Source: Vreelandella lutescens (GTDB lineage: Bacteria; Pseudomonadota; Gammaproteobacteria; Pseudomonadales; Halomonadaceae). Taken from it: DNA of 64,000 bases. The DNA is taken from positions 558,001 to 622,000 of the forward strand of contig NZ_BMHM01000002.1 in the NCBI RefSeq assembly GCF_014640815.1, read 5' to 3'. The notes beneath the pieces are model-generated. The model was not told the DNA's origin. It searched no databases and worked only from the letters and a program-made list of their open reading frames with translations. Shown here piece by piece: positions 10,393 to 18,756 of this stretch (position 1 is the stretch's first letter; each line of letters begins with the position of its first letter). A program made the position numbers and the translations under genes.

Positions 10393-11481
10393 CTACTTCG
10401 CCAGCACATTTGCCACGCCGCGCTCGGCGGCTTCAATGGCACCTGCCAAGTAACCGGCATACTGCTCGCCCCACTCACTGCCAATGCCGGTTAAGCAAGG
10501 CTGCCAAGGCCCATCAGCAGCGCGAACGGGCGGTGCCATGCCATGATGCTCGCTAGGTTGTTGATCGCCGTGGGTAGCGGTAAATGACTCCTGCGCCCAA
10601 TCTTGAATCACATCCCGCGTTGGGTTAGCCGCTTCAGGGCCAAACAGCCTGGCTAGCTGTGCGCGGCAGTGTTGGCGCAGCGTCTCGTCGCCAATCTGTG
10701 CCCGTGCGCTGGCAGGTAAGCTAAAAAAGCCAAACAGCGCTGCGTGACCATCCGGGTGGGACGCATCATGAATTTCACCCAGCGGGCCGATCAAGCTACG
10801 CGCTTCTCCCGAAAGCTGCTCCTCTCGCCAAAAAGGTGTGGCATACAGCGCCACGTATTTGCCGTGGGGTGCCATCCAGGTAGCGGTATTGGCCCACTGG
10901 TGGGCAAGCCGCTCCGGCAGCGGCGGCGTAAAGGCTATCGACTGCGCCGCCAACCTGGGCGGCACCGCCAGCAGCACGTGCTGTGCGGTAAAACGCTGCC
11001 CGCTCGCACACTGCAGTGCCACATTGCCATTGCCGGTGAGCGACATAGCCTGAACCGCCTGCCCGGTGTGAAGTCGCGAAGGCTCAACACGCTGACGCAA
11101 CGCATCAATCAATGCCTGCATGCCGCCTTGCAGCCGCATCGAAGGCGGCTGATTCGCAAAGCCCTGCATGCGCACAGGCGGCATCTGGTGAGAGCGCTCC
11201 ACCACCATATCGCCGGTTTCATGCTGGGCAAACGACGACAGCCCCAACGATTCCACCAGCGCCCCCAGCGCGTGCTGAAACCCCGGCCAAAACCACGAAG
11301 GCCCCAGATCAAACGCCTCAGAAGCCCTGGCCGCATCCGGCACCAGCGCCGCAATACGCCCACCCACCCGCTCCCGCGCTTCCAGCACCACGTAATCGGT
11401 GATGCCCCGCTGTTCCAACAAATAAGCGGCATACAGCCCCGCCAAACCAGCGCCCACGATGGCGATGCGTGTTGTGTGCAT
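10393..11481 (-). CDS. FAD-dependent amine oxidase family protein
   Basis: A 362-residue flavoprotein. The N-terminus has the dinucleotide-binding fingerprint IAIVGAGLAGLYAAYLLEQR (residues 7-26) followed by the FAD-contact motif LEARERVGGRI (about 33-43), typical of flavin amine oxidases and phytoene-desaturase relatives. A C-terminal FAD contact, LTGIGSEWGEQYAGYLAGAIE (about 328-348), matches the usual last motif of the family. It is short for a monoamine oxidase (usually 430-500), so the substrate domain is reduced. There is no signal peptide and no informative neighbour, so the substrate is unknown. The gene converges on the LysR gene. Confidence 0.85.
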   Translation of the reverse strand: MHTTRIAIVGAGLAGLYAAYLLEQRGITDYVVLEARERVGGRIAALVPDAARASEAFDLGPSWFWPGFQHALGALVESLGLSSFAQHETGDMVVERSHQMPPVRMQGFANQPPSMRLQGGMQALIDALRQRVEPSRLHTGQAVQAMSLTGNGNVALQCASGQRFTAQHVLLAVPPRLAAQSIAFTPPLPERLAHQWANTATWMAPHGKYVALYATPFWREEQLSGEARSLIGPLGEIHDASHPDGHAALFGFFSLPASARAQIGDETLRQHCRAQLARLFGPEAANPTRDVIQDWAQESFTATHGDQQPSEHHGMAPPVRAADGPWQPCLTGIGSEWGEQYAGYLAGAIEAAERGVANVLAK

Positions 11482-11603
11482 GAAGAGGTCTCGGTGGTGA
11501 GTTAGGGTTGGGAGGATAGCTTAGTTGGGTGAGGTTTGGGGCTTGACCTTGTTAGGGCTATTGACCTGTACTTGTACGAAATTACCGCACATTAGGGGCT
11601 GTT

Positions 11604-11882
11604 ATGGAAACCATCAGTGCCAACAAATTCAGAAACAATCTGGAAAGCGTTGTAGAGCAAGTGGCTAGTAGGCATGAGCCGATCAAGGTAACACAACGAG
11701 CCGGAGCGGCTTTTGTTGTGATAAGTGCCGACGACTGGGAGCAAGGACAGGAAACGCTTCACGTTCTCCAAAGCAAACATCTCATGCAGCAGATTGCCGA
11801 CTCCCTTGAAACCCATACGCGTGGCAAAAACTATCAACCGACTGTCGAGCAACTAGTGTTAAAAAACGATAAAGTAACTTAA
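11604..11882 (+). CDS. Phd/YefM-family antitoxin, apparently without a toxin partner
   Basis: A 92-residue protein with the Phd/YefM N-terminal DNA-binding/dimerisation fold: METISANKFRNNLESVVEQV, then a beta strand region EPIKVTQRAGAAFVVISADDW. Such proteins repress their own promoter and neutralise a RelE, YoeB or Doc toxin encoded directly downstream. Here the next 176 bases contain no recognisable toxin ORF; the following gene is an unrelated HNH protein on the other strand. It may be an orphan antitoxin or the remnant of a decayed pair. Confidence 0.8.
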   Translation: METISANKFRNNLESVVEQVASRHEPIKVTQRAGAAFVVISADDWEQGQETLHVLQSKHLMQQIADSLETHTRGKNYQPTVEQLVLKNDKVT

Positions 11883-12058
11883 GACTCTAAATCCAGGTGC
11901 TACTGAAGATGGGGTGACGTCGAAGCGATGCGCGAAAAGGGAAGACGCATTACACAAGGCCTTGTGCAAATTACTCAAGGAAATGCTGCAATCTTTTCGC
12001 TATTGGTGGTCACAGTGTTCAGTTTTAATGCCACCACCATCTGCCGTCCAGAATGCGT

Positions 12059-12922
12059 TCAAATTGATGGTTTTTTTAAGCGTGCCTCATTCTGACACTT
12101 TCTCAGAAATTTCCGCGCGGCTTTTCTATCAAATCCATACCGAGGAATCCCAGAAAAAACCATACCAGCACCCGCATTGGGTACTGGATCACCTATTGCT
12201 AAACCTACCGGACAATTAGTCGTCGAAATACCACTAAAAAAACTTGAGTTATTTGAGCAAAAGAGAAAATCCGCACCAATAAGTAACTCTATCCCGTTGA
12301 ATAATATTCTTCCTTTCACCATACGAATTGTATGAGGTGGTTCAAAAACCAATTGAAGTAAAATTTTTCTCTGGCCTTGTCGGAAAGTCAGCTTTTGGCC
12401 TATCCATTCTATATCCCATTGTTCTGTCCTATATATCAACTCGCTGTCTACAATTTTTAAAACAGGAACATTGAATTCATCAAACGCTATGAACTGTAGT
12501 AATAACTTACCATCTTCTACGCGAAAACCAACAATAGCCAAACCATCTACAACTAACGGAGCAAAGAAAGAATTTTCAGGGAAGTCATTAAACTGAAAAA
12601 CACTATTTGCTAAAACAAGCTGGACATTCTTACCTGAGTAATGCAGCAAGTGATTTTTTGATACTCCAGCCTTGAGATTGAACGGATTTTTATTTGCCTC
12701 AATCACATTTTCTTTTGGTAACAAACCATTGGTCTTTTCTCCATGATGCAGCCTGCACAGGAGTGTAATTTCACTTGCAACATGCCTTTTCACCTCGGCC
12801 CATTCGAGCATATGCTCATATTCGTATAATGGCATTCCACATATTACACAGCCAAAGCCACAGCGTTTTCGCACTTCTCTTTTAATTTCAGGAGGTATTG
12901 GTGGTCTTTGTACCTTAGTCAT
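12059..12922 (-). CDS. HNH-type zinc-binding protein with an unrecognised C-terminal domain
   Basis: A 287-residue protein. The first 70 residues look like an HNH/McrA-type nuclease module: the zinc knuckle CVIC (Cys25, Cys28), EYEHMLEW with His37, and LLCRLHHGEKTNG with Cys56, His59 and His60. The remainder (about 80-287) is beta-rich, with no domain I recognise; its tail is basic (KAARKFLRKCQNEARLKKPS). The gene is visibly AT-richer than its neighbours and uses AT-ending codons, pointing to recent transfer. A GAGGAAAG site precedes the ATG. Possible roles are a defence nuclease or a mobile-element accessory protein, but no partner gene is present. Confidence 0.7.
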   Translation of the reverse strand: MTKVQRPPIPPEIKREVRKRCGFGCVICGMPLYEYEHMLEWAEVKRHVASEITLLCRLHHGEKTNGLLPKENVIEANKNPFNLKAGVSKNHLLHYSGKNVQLVLANSVFQFNDFPENSFFAPLVVDGLAIVGFRVEDGKLLLQFIAFDEFNVPVLKIVDSELIYRTEQWDIEWIGQKLTFRQGQRKILLQLVFEPPHTIRMVKGRILFNGIELLIGADFLFCSNNSSFFSGISTTNCPVGLAIGDPVPNAGAGMVFSGIPRYGFDRKAARKFLRKCQNEARLKKPSI

Positions 12923-13329
12923 AACTTTCCTCGCTGAGCAGTTGTTATATAAAACGCTGTGATAAAAATGAGCGCACCAGAAACCTAACTTATTGAAATT
13001 TAAAAATTAATTACCAGTACAACACCAATCACCGTGACATCAATGTTTGCTTAGAATAACCGCAAAAAATCGCAAGCAAACAAAGCCCACAAGCTTCACC
13101 ATCCTTAACCAACACTAGCGAAGTCAGCGGCCTCTGTCACGCTTACCGTGCAATCCAATGGGCGAACGCACACTGCATGCATTCATCCTCTGCGCTAAGG
13201 ACTGGCTGCAAGAAGGCATAGAACAAAAAAGAAAAAGCCCTTTCGAGAAAGGACTTTTGAGATAGATAGAACCGACACATTACGCTTGCTGCCACTGTTT
13301 AACCTTTACAGCAGCACCCACTCATAGCT
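12923..13329. other. Intergenic region at the right edge of the AT-rich patch
   Basis: About 400 bases without a convincing gene. The first 150 are AT-rich like the HNH gene; the composition then returns to that of the host chromosome, so the boundary of the inserted DNA is probably near 13.1 kb. I found no integrase, terminal inverted repeat or direct repeat. Only the terminator hairpin at 13233-13258 is recognisable. Confidence 0.5.
13233..13258 (-). terminator. Hairpin terminator downstream of the BKACE gene
   Basis: An 11-base stem with one mismatch (AAAAGCCCTTT/AAAGGACTTTT) closes a four-base loop. Read on the minus strand it is followed by a T-rich run, suiting the BKACE gene that ends at 13330. 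Confidence 0.65.
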
Positions 13330-14160
13330 TTACACCATTGGCAGCCCGAGTATGTCGCGGGCTTGCTGCCAGGTGGCGACCGGGCGCTGGTATTTTTCGC
13401 ACAGCGCGACGGTTCTCTCGACCAGGGCGGCGTTTGAGGCGGCTAGCGTATCGCGATCTATCCGCACGTTATCTTCAAGCCCGGTGCGGGTATGGCCGCC
13501 TGCTGCAATCGACCATTCGTTAAGCCAGTATTGGTTGGCTCCTATGCCTGCGCCGCACCACTGGGCGTCGGGGGCTAGTCGTTTGAGCGTTTCAATAAAG
13601 AAGTCAAAGCTGTGTTTGTCGGCGGGCATTGAGTTTTTAACCCCCATAACGAACTGAACGTATAACGGCGCTTTCAGCTTGCCCTGCTTTGAGAGCGCAA
13701 CCGCCTGATGGATGTGTGAGAGGTCAAACGCCTCAATTTCAGGCTTCACGTTGTACTTGAGCATTTCGTCTGCCAGCCACTCCACCAGTTGGGGAGGATT
13801 TTCGTAAACGCGGCTGGGGAAATTATTCGAACCCACCGATAGGCTGGCCATATCTGGTTTTAGCGGCAGCATGCCTCCGCGAGCTTCGCCAGCACCAGAT
13901 CGGCCTCCGGTAGAAAGCTGGATAATCATGCCCGGGCAGTGTTTCTTGAGCCCTTCCATCAGGCGGCCAAACTTCTCCGGGTCGGAGGAAGGCGTTTGGT
14001 CGTCGTTACGCACATGGCAATGCGCAATACTGGCCCCGGCTTCAAAGGCTGCCTGGGTGCTCTCTATTTGCTCATTAACGGTAATCGGCACGGCAGGATT
14101 GTTTTCTTTACGTGGCAGGCTTCCCGTAATGGCAACACAGATAATGCATGGCTGAGACAT
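13330..14160 (-). CDS. Beta-keto acid cleavage enzyme (BKACE, DUF849)
   Basis: A 276-residue enzyme of the 3-keto-5-aminohexanoate cleavage (Kce/BKACE) family. These zinc TIM-barrel enzymes condense a beta-keto acid with acetyl-CoA, yielding acetoacetate and the CoA ester of the remaining part. Family residues are visible: zinc ligands His47 and His49 in AHCHVRN and Glu229 in HTRTGLED, with Arg225 and Asp230 beside it; GGRSGAG (about 85-91) and SVGSNNF (108-114) are also typical. The substrate varies within the family. Because the neighbouring operon makes 3-oxoadipate, that beta-keto acid is a reasonable candidate. A GAGG site precedes the ATG. Confidence 0.9.
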   Translation of the reverse strand: MSQPCIICVAITGSLPRKENNPAVPITVNEQIESTQAAFEAGASIAHCHVRNDDQTPSSDPEKFGRLMEGLKKHCPGMIIQLSTGGRSGAGEARGGMLPLKPDMASLSVGSNNFPSRVYENPPQLVEWLADEMLKYNVKPEIEAFDLSHIHQAVALSKQGKLKAPLYVQFVMGVKNSMPADKHSFDFFIETLKRLAPDAQWCGAGIGANQYWLNEWSIAAGGHTRTGLEDNVRIDRDTLAASNAALVERTVALCEKYQRPVATWQQARDILGLPMV

Positions 14161-14583
14161 AAAAACCTCGCTTTATTTTTATAAGAAGAAATCAAGATAG
14201 AAATAAACATTAGATGCACTACGGCTAACACCTAACATTAAGAAAAGCAGTCAATAAAAGCGCGCCAAACACTTGTATACGTTCTTGTTAGCTATTAACG
14301 GCTGCACTCACTGACACTGGGGCGATTAAAACACCGCCCCTTTTGCTTTTCATAATGCGGGGAATGTAAAAAAGTCCAATCTGGTCATATTAACAACGAG
14401 GCGCTCTGTCCTTAGAGTCAAAACGGCCTGAGAATGCCTATCACAAGGTTGCACTTCTGTTATTCGCAACGCCGATTTAACAACGCACGTCCTTGTTAGC
14501 GCTGGCTACCGGCACCCCACCAGCACGGTCTGGTAAAGGTGGCAGCGCATACTGACCCACAACAAAACTTACAAGGTGACCTC
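14161..14583. promoter_or_regulatory. Divergent regulatory region between BKACE and the SDR gene
   Basis: A 423-base region separates two divergent genes and must hold both promoters. A 14-base element, ACGTYCTTGTTAGC, occurs twice in direct orientation (14279-14292 and 14487-14500), and its core TGTTAGC occurs inverted at 14224-14230. These could be operator copies for a local regulator, perhaps the winged-helix/binding-protein fusion encoded at 15457-17220. I see no other gene or RNA here. Confidence 0.45.
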
Positions 14584-15387
14584 ATGGATAACACTCGACT
14601 CAAAGGTAAACACTGTCTCATTACTGGTGCTGCGCGTGGTATGGGGGCGGCTGTCGCTGAGCATTATGCCGCGCAAGGGGCAAAGGTCTGCGTGGCGGAT
14701 CTCAACATTGAGGGGTGCGAAGAGGTCGCTCAGCGCATCAAATCAAAAGGTGGCGATGCTATTGCCATTAAGTTGAATGTAACTAACCGGGCAGAAGTGC
14801 AGGCAGCCGTTAAAGCCACAGTAGAAGCGTTTGGTAGTTTAAACGTGATGGTGAACAATGCCGGTATCAATAAGCCGTTAATGTTTCTGGATATCACTGA
14901 AGAAAATTGGCATCAAATTATGGATGTTAATGCGCTGGGTTGCTTACTCGGCATGCAGGAAGCCGCTAAACAGATGATTAGCCAAGGTAAAGAAAGCGGC
15001 CCTTATAAGATCATTAATGTGGGCTCGATTCTTTCCCGTCAGGCATTTGACGATGTGGTGCCCTACTCCTGCAGCAAGCATGCCGTGCTGGCGATGATTA
15101 ATGGCGGTGCAAAAGCACTGGTTGATCACAACATCACCGTTAACGGCTATGCCCCAGGCGTAGTGCGCACCGAGCTTTGGGAACAGCTGGATAAAGACTT
15201 AGTCAGTATCGGCAAATTCGAGAAGCAGGGCCAGTCGATGGACGAGCTGGCTGAAAAAATGATTCTGATGAAGCGTTACTCTTACCCCGAAGATGTGGTC
15301 GGCACCGCGTCGTTCCTCGCCAGCCAAGAGTCTGATTACATGACCGGCCAGCTGCTGATGATCGATGGCGGTATGATCATGCAGTAA
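14584..15387 (+). CDS. Short-chain dehydrogenase/reductase (SDR), classical type
   Basis: A 267-residue classical SDR. The NAD(P)-binding motif is TGAARGMG (residues 14-21), the NNAG motif lies at 91-94, and the catalytic set is Ser148, Tyr161 and Lys165 (YSCSK). Asp39 at the end of the second strand favours NAD+ over NADP+. Best resemblance is to polyol or acetoin/butanediol-type dehydrogenases. It is transcribed away from BKACE and ends at a strong terminator, so it forms its own unit. In the island it may oxidise a hydroxyl group of the imported compound; this is inferred. The ATG at 14584 has an AAGGTG site. Confidence 0.88.
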   Translation: MDNTRLKGKHCLITGAARGMGAAVAEHYAAQGAKVCVADLNIEGCEEVAQRIKSKGGDAIAIKLNVTNRAEVQAAVKATVEAFGSLNVMVNNAGINKPLMFLDITEENWHQIMDVNALGCLLGMQEAAKQMISQGKESGPYKIINVGSILSRQAFDDVVPYSCSKHAVLAMINGGAKALVDHNITVNGYAPGVVRTELWEQLDKDLVSIGKFEKQGQSMDELAEKMILMKRYSYPEDVVGTASFLASQESDYMTGQLLMIDGGMIMQ

Positions 15388-15409
15388 GCCTCCAGCCAAG
15401 AAACCACCG

Positions 15410-15450
15410 CCCCCATACCTGCCTCTCAGGTATGGGGGTTACTCCTTTTT
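15410..15450 (+). terminator. Strong rho-independent terminator after the SDR gene
   Basis: A perfect 12-base stem, CCCCCATACCTG (15410-15421) and CAGGTATGGGGG (15427-15438), encloses a five-base loop and is followed by ttactccttttt. Confidence 0.9.
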
Positions 15451-15456
15451 ACCTGC

Positions 15457-17220
15457 TCAATAATGGCCCTTTTCCCGCATAACGTTATCAGCGCGCTCTT
15501 GGGCGATAGAAAGGGCTTTTTTTATCGAGCGCCGCCCGTCTAGCACCTCGAAAATTTCATTACCTGCAATGCTGATGAGCTCGGTAATGCCCGGAACCGG
15601 CGGACGTGGCCACGCCTGCAAAACATCCTGTTTCGCCATATCATCGACAATCGTAATCAACGGCGACAGCGCGGACACTTCCGGGTCTTGGCTAACGCTA
15701 AAACGTGGCGTGACCAAGCTACCGTTCATGATGTAGAGCTTAGACATATTGGGCGACGTGAGGTGTTTTAACGCCGTCCACACGGCTTCCACTCGCTCTT
15801 TGGATAAGTTGGCAGGTATCGCCAGCGCATACCCACCAATGGGCGTAATCGCCCTGCCGTGATTGCCCACCGGATGTGATAAATACCCGGTATTGCCGTA
15901 TGCCGGTGATCGCTTATCGAACTCGATCAAGGGGGCTAGTAGCGTATAGCAGTAAGCCATGCACGACTCGCCCGAGGCATAGGACTGCGCCCGTTCATAC
16001 CAAGACATATTGAGAATATTCGGCGGGGAGTATTTGAGAATATCCAGCATATACTCGCAGGCTCGGTAAGCGGCATCTGATTGAAACATGGGGCGCAGCT
16101 GCTCACCGCTGGCGTTTTGAAAATCGAAGCCGCCTGCATGTAGCGGTAGATCTACTATCGGTTGCCCAAATTTAGCCATCAGAAAGCTAAACGTATGCCC
16201 CAGCGGCGTGCCACGGGCGGCGTTCCAAGCGATGCCGTATCGCCCCTTGGCAGGGTCGTGCAACTGCCGTGCGACTTTTACCAAAGCCTCGGTGGTGCTG
16301 GGGGGCGTTAACTGCGCTGCGGCCAAAATATCCTTGCGATAACAGAGCAGTTCAGGGGTGGTTTGCACAGGTATGCCGTACTGGCAACCCGCATAGCCGG
16401 CGCTTTGGATCGCCATCGGGTGGAAGTCAGAAAGATCGTAGCCATCGCGCTGGATGAGCGCGTCTAACGGCATCAAAACGCCCTGCGAAACCAAGTCGCC
16501 AAACCAGGGCAAGTCGCAGGCCACAATGTCGTAGCGGGATTTCGCTAAACGGGCATTATCGAGAATATCATCCAGCAAGTTATCAATGGAGCGTGCTTTA
16601 TTGCGAATTTCCAGACCGAAAATGGACTCTAGCTGCCGTTTTAAATTATGCATCGCCATAAAGGTAGGGTCCGCATGCGCCAGCACACGTAAGCCCCCTT
16701 TCAGCTCCAGCCGCGCGGAGAGCACAGCGGGTGTCGAGATCACCTGCTGAGACGCTGACGTGCCTAAAAATATCTTGCTGCCAGACTCTGAGGCGGGGTC
16801 GATCCCAAACAGCGGGCCCAGCAGGCCTTTAATGCGCTCCGCGTAGCTTTCCCACTCTTCTATCATCTGTGGGGAAGGATGCAGCGAGACGGTTTTTCCG
16901 GTCTTTGTGCGTGGGCGCGAAATCAGAAGGCCGCGCTGCATAATGCTTTCAATACCGCGCTTGGCGGTGCCGTAGGTCAGCCCTGAGGCATCCGCCAGCG
17001 AGGTAGGCGTGGTTAATCGGCCCGCCAGATGATTGCGCATCACGTGCAGCAACATCCGCATCTCACGATACCCCAGCGACATCGAGAGCGTGGATTCAGT
17101 CTCGTTTTCAAACTTCTCAATGAACTCGATGAAGCGCGCTAACTCGGTGTTCGAGATTTTAGAAACGGGCGTTTGCGATAGCTTGTCGTAAGGCCCTTCA
17201 GGATGCGTATCGTCAAACAT
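15457..17220 (-). CDS. Winged-helix / type-1 solute-binding-protein fusion (candidate cytoplasmic transcription regulator)
   Basis: A 587-residue protein of unusual layout. Residues about 47-120 form a MarR-like winged helix (LADASGLTYGTAKRGIESIM as the helix-turn-helix, then a wing RPRTKTGKTVSL). Residues about 176-565 are a MalE-type extracellular solute-binding domain (SBP_bac_1 class), with recognisable ACDLPWFGDLV and YGIPVQTTPELLCYRKDIL. There is no signal peptide or membrane segment, so the binding domain should sit in the cytoplasm as a ligand sensor. This parallels LacI (DNA-binding head plus periplasmic-type domain) but uses the other binding-protein fold. It lies between the SDR and the catabolic operon and is a plausible regulator of both. 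Confidence 0.8.
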   Translation of the reverse strand: MFDDTHPEGPYDKLSQTPVSKISNTELARFIEFIEKFENETESTLSMSLGYREMRMLLHVMRNHLAGRLTTPTSLADASGLTYGTAKRGIESIMQRGLLISRPRTKTGKTVSLHPSPQMIEEWESYAERIKGLLGPLFGIDPASESGSKIFLGTSASQQVISTPAVLSARLELKGGLRVLAHADPTFMAMHNLKRQLESIFGLEIRNKARSIDNLLDDILDNARLAKSRYDIVACDLPWFGDLVSQGVLMPLDALIQRDGYDLSDFHPMAIQSAGYAGCQYGIPVQTTPELLCYRKDILAAAQLTPPSTTEALVKVARQLHDPAKGRYGIAWNAARGTPLGHTFSFLMAKFGQPIVDLPLHAGGFDFQNASGEQLRPMFQSDAAYRACEYMLDILKYSPPNILNMSWYERAQSYASGESCMAYCYTLLAPLIEFDKRSPAYGNTGYLSHPVGNHGRAITPIGGYALAIPANLSKERVEAVWTALKHLTSPNMSKLYIMNGSLVTPRFSVSQDPEVSALSPLITIVDDMAKQDVLQAWPRPPVPGITELISIAGNEIFEVLDGRRSIKKALSIAQERADNVMREKGHY

Positions 17221-17253
17221 AGTCAGCCCACTCGCCTCTTTTTCATGGTGGCT

Positions 17254-17991
17254 TTAACTTACTCCATCGATGATCAAGCGGATACCTAACAAAATGAGTA
17301 GGCAAAGAATCACCCGGAAAAACAGCTCCCCATCCATCCGTCGCTGAATGATTAACCCTAACTGGATGCCCAGCCATGCCACCGGCATCAACAGCAGTGC
17401 GATGGTGAGATTATCGAACGTCACCAAGCCGAGCAGCGTATAGGGCACCAGCTTCACTAAGTTGGTGATCGCAAGAAACACAACCGCAGTGCCTAAAAAC
17501 TGCTGCTTGGTGAGTTGGCACTGCAGCAAGTAAAAATTCAGCGGTGGGCCGCCCGCATGGGCAATAAAGCTGGTAAACCCGGCGATTCCTCCACACAGAC
17601 GCCCCACCCAAGTGGGCAGCAGTCGTCCGCGCAGCGGTTTAAGCAGCCCCCACAGGCCAAACAGCACGGAAAAAATACCCAGCAGCAGTGTCAGCAGCGC
17701 CTCATCAAACCAGCCATAGGTGAAGTAGCCCACCGCAACGCCCAATATCGCAGGCGGAAACATCAGCCATAACAAACGATCCACCCGCTGTCGCCACCAG
17801 GCTTTTAGGCTAAACACGTCCATGACAATCAGCAGCGGAAGCATCACCGCCACCGCAAAGGTGGGGCTTGCCTTTAGCGAGATCAGCGGTACAGCGACCA
17901 CTCCCACCCCACCCGCAAACCCTGATTTAGAAATCCCCGTCAGTAACACGGCCACGATCATCAGTGCCACAAATACCCAATCAAATGCCAT
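17254..17991 (-). CDS. TauE/SafE (TSUP) family membrane transporter
   Basis: A 245-residue polytopic inner-membrane protein with about eight hydrophobic segments and the TSUP hallmarks GISKSGFAGGVGVVAVPLI (about residues 15-33) and, in the second half, GGIAGFTSFIAHAGGPP (about 134-150). TSUP proteins export sulfite or organosulfonates, or carry C2-C3 acids. I chose the ATG at 17991, which has an AGGGG site, over one 14 codons upstream. It is last in the direction of the catabolic operon but follows a terminator-like hairpin, so it may be only partly co-transcribed. It could relieve a by-product anion; this is inferred. Confidence 0.88.
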   Translation of the reverse strand: MAFDWVFVALMIVAVLLTGISKSGFAGGVGVVAVPLISLKASPTFAVAVMLPLLIVMDVFSLKAWWRQRVDRLLWLMFPPAILGVAVGYFTYGWFDEALLTLLLGIFSVLFGLWGLLKPLRGRLLPTWVGRLCGGIAGFTSFIAHAGGPPLNFYLLQCQLTKQQFLGTAVVFLAITNLVKLVPYTLLGLVTFDNLTIALLLMPVAWLGIQLGLIIQRRMDGELFFRVILCLLILLGIRLIIDGVS

Positions 17992-18039
17992 CAGAACACC
18001 CCTTTCAGATTGCGCCTTTACGCCGTGCCACACACGCAG

Positions 18040-18071
18040 AAAAAAGGGCCATGACAGGCACGGCCCCTTTT
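18040..18071 (-). terminator. Terminator-like hairpin between the nitroreductase and TauE/SafE genes
   Basis: On the minus strand AAAAGGGGCC and GGCCCTTTT pair with one bulged base and are followed by a T-run. It would end or attenuate transcription after the nitroreductase gene. Confidence 0.6.
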
Positions 18072-18106
18072 CGGTAAGTCAACCAATATGCGTGCGTATG
18101 GCGTAC

Positions 18107-18697
18107 TTACAGTACGGTGCACACTTCATCGAAGGAGAAGCGGTCGCCACGCGGGAACAAGGCGCTGGCATCGCCATAGCCTAAGTTGCACAGGAAGTTG
18201 CTCTTCACTTTTCCATCGGGGAAGAACTCTTCATCCACCGCGGCGTTGTTGAAGCCCGACATAGGGCCTGCATCCAAGCCAAGCGCACGGGCCGCTAAAA
18301 TCAAATAGCCGCCTTGAATCGAGCTGTTGCGGAACGCCGTGGAGTGAATGAAGTCTGGCTTGCCTTCAAACAGCGATTTGGCATCTTTGTTATGGGCAAA
18401 CATGCGCGGCAGGTGCTCGTAAAACTCGGTATCAAAGCCCAGCACTGCCACCACCGGTGCCTTCATGGTTTTTTCCTGGTTGCCCGGTAATAGAGCAGGC
18501 TTCAGGCGCTCTTTCGCCGCATCGGTGGTCAGAAAGATAATCCGCGTTGGCTGGCAATTCATCGAGGTAGGGCCGTAATGCATCAGGCTATACAGTTCGC
18601 GCAGCGTTTCCTCGCTCACCTCTCGATCCTGCCAAACGTTATGGGTACGCGCTTCTGTGAATAGGGTGGCTATCGCTGCTTGGTTAATCGTTGTCAT
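18107..18697 (-). CDS. RutE-like nitroreductase-family protein (probable malonic semialdehyde reductase type)
   Basis: A 196-residue FMN-dependent nitroreductase-fold protein. It has the RutE/HadB-type signatures HYGPTSMNCQPTRIIFLTT (about residues 39-57) and FNNAAVDEEFFPDGKVKSNF (about 149-168). RutE in uracil catabolism removes malonic semialdehyde by reduction; other members reduce enals or quinone-like compounds. Here it is the last gene of the hydroxyquinol-type operon, so it may act on a semialdehyde or an unsaturated ring intermediate. The ATG has an AGAGGC site. Assignment to the RutE subfamily is firm; the substrate is not known. Confidence 0.87.
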   Translation of the reverse strand: MTTINQAAIATLFTEARTHNVWQDREVSEETLRELYSLMHYGPTSMNCQPTRIIFLTTDAAKERLKPALLPGNQEKTMKAPVVAVLGFDTEFYEHLPRMFAHNKDAKSLFEGKPDFIHSTAFRNSSIQGGYLILAARALGLDAGPMSGFNNAAVDEEFFPDGKVKSNFLCNLGYGDASALFPRGDRFSFDEVCTVL

Positions 18698-18756
18698 GGT
18701 GTTGCCTCTTTCGGTTTAACCCGCTCAGTAGGAGCCAGGCGTTCAGGGTGAGTCGT

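Noticed and set aside
10744..11505. Plus-strand frame of 253 codons opposite the amine oxidase gene
   Set aside because: An Arg/His-rich antisense shadow of a GC-rich coding sequence; the opposite strand carries a clear FAD-binding protein.
11914..12219. Plus-strand reading frame of 101 codons after the Phd-type antitoxin, considered as its toxin
   Set aside because: It resembles no toxin family, overlaps the HNH gene, and has no ribosome-binding site.
13158..13265. Short plus-strand frame (MGERTLHAFILCAKDW...) before the BKACE terminator
   Set aside because: No ribosome-binding site, runs through the terminator stem, and matches no family I know.
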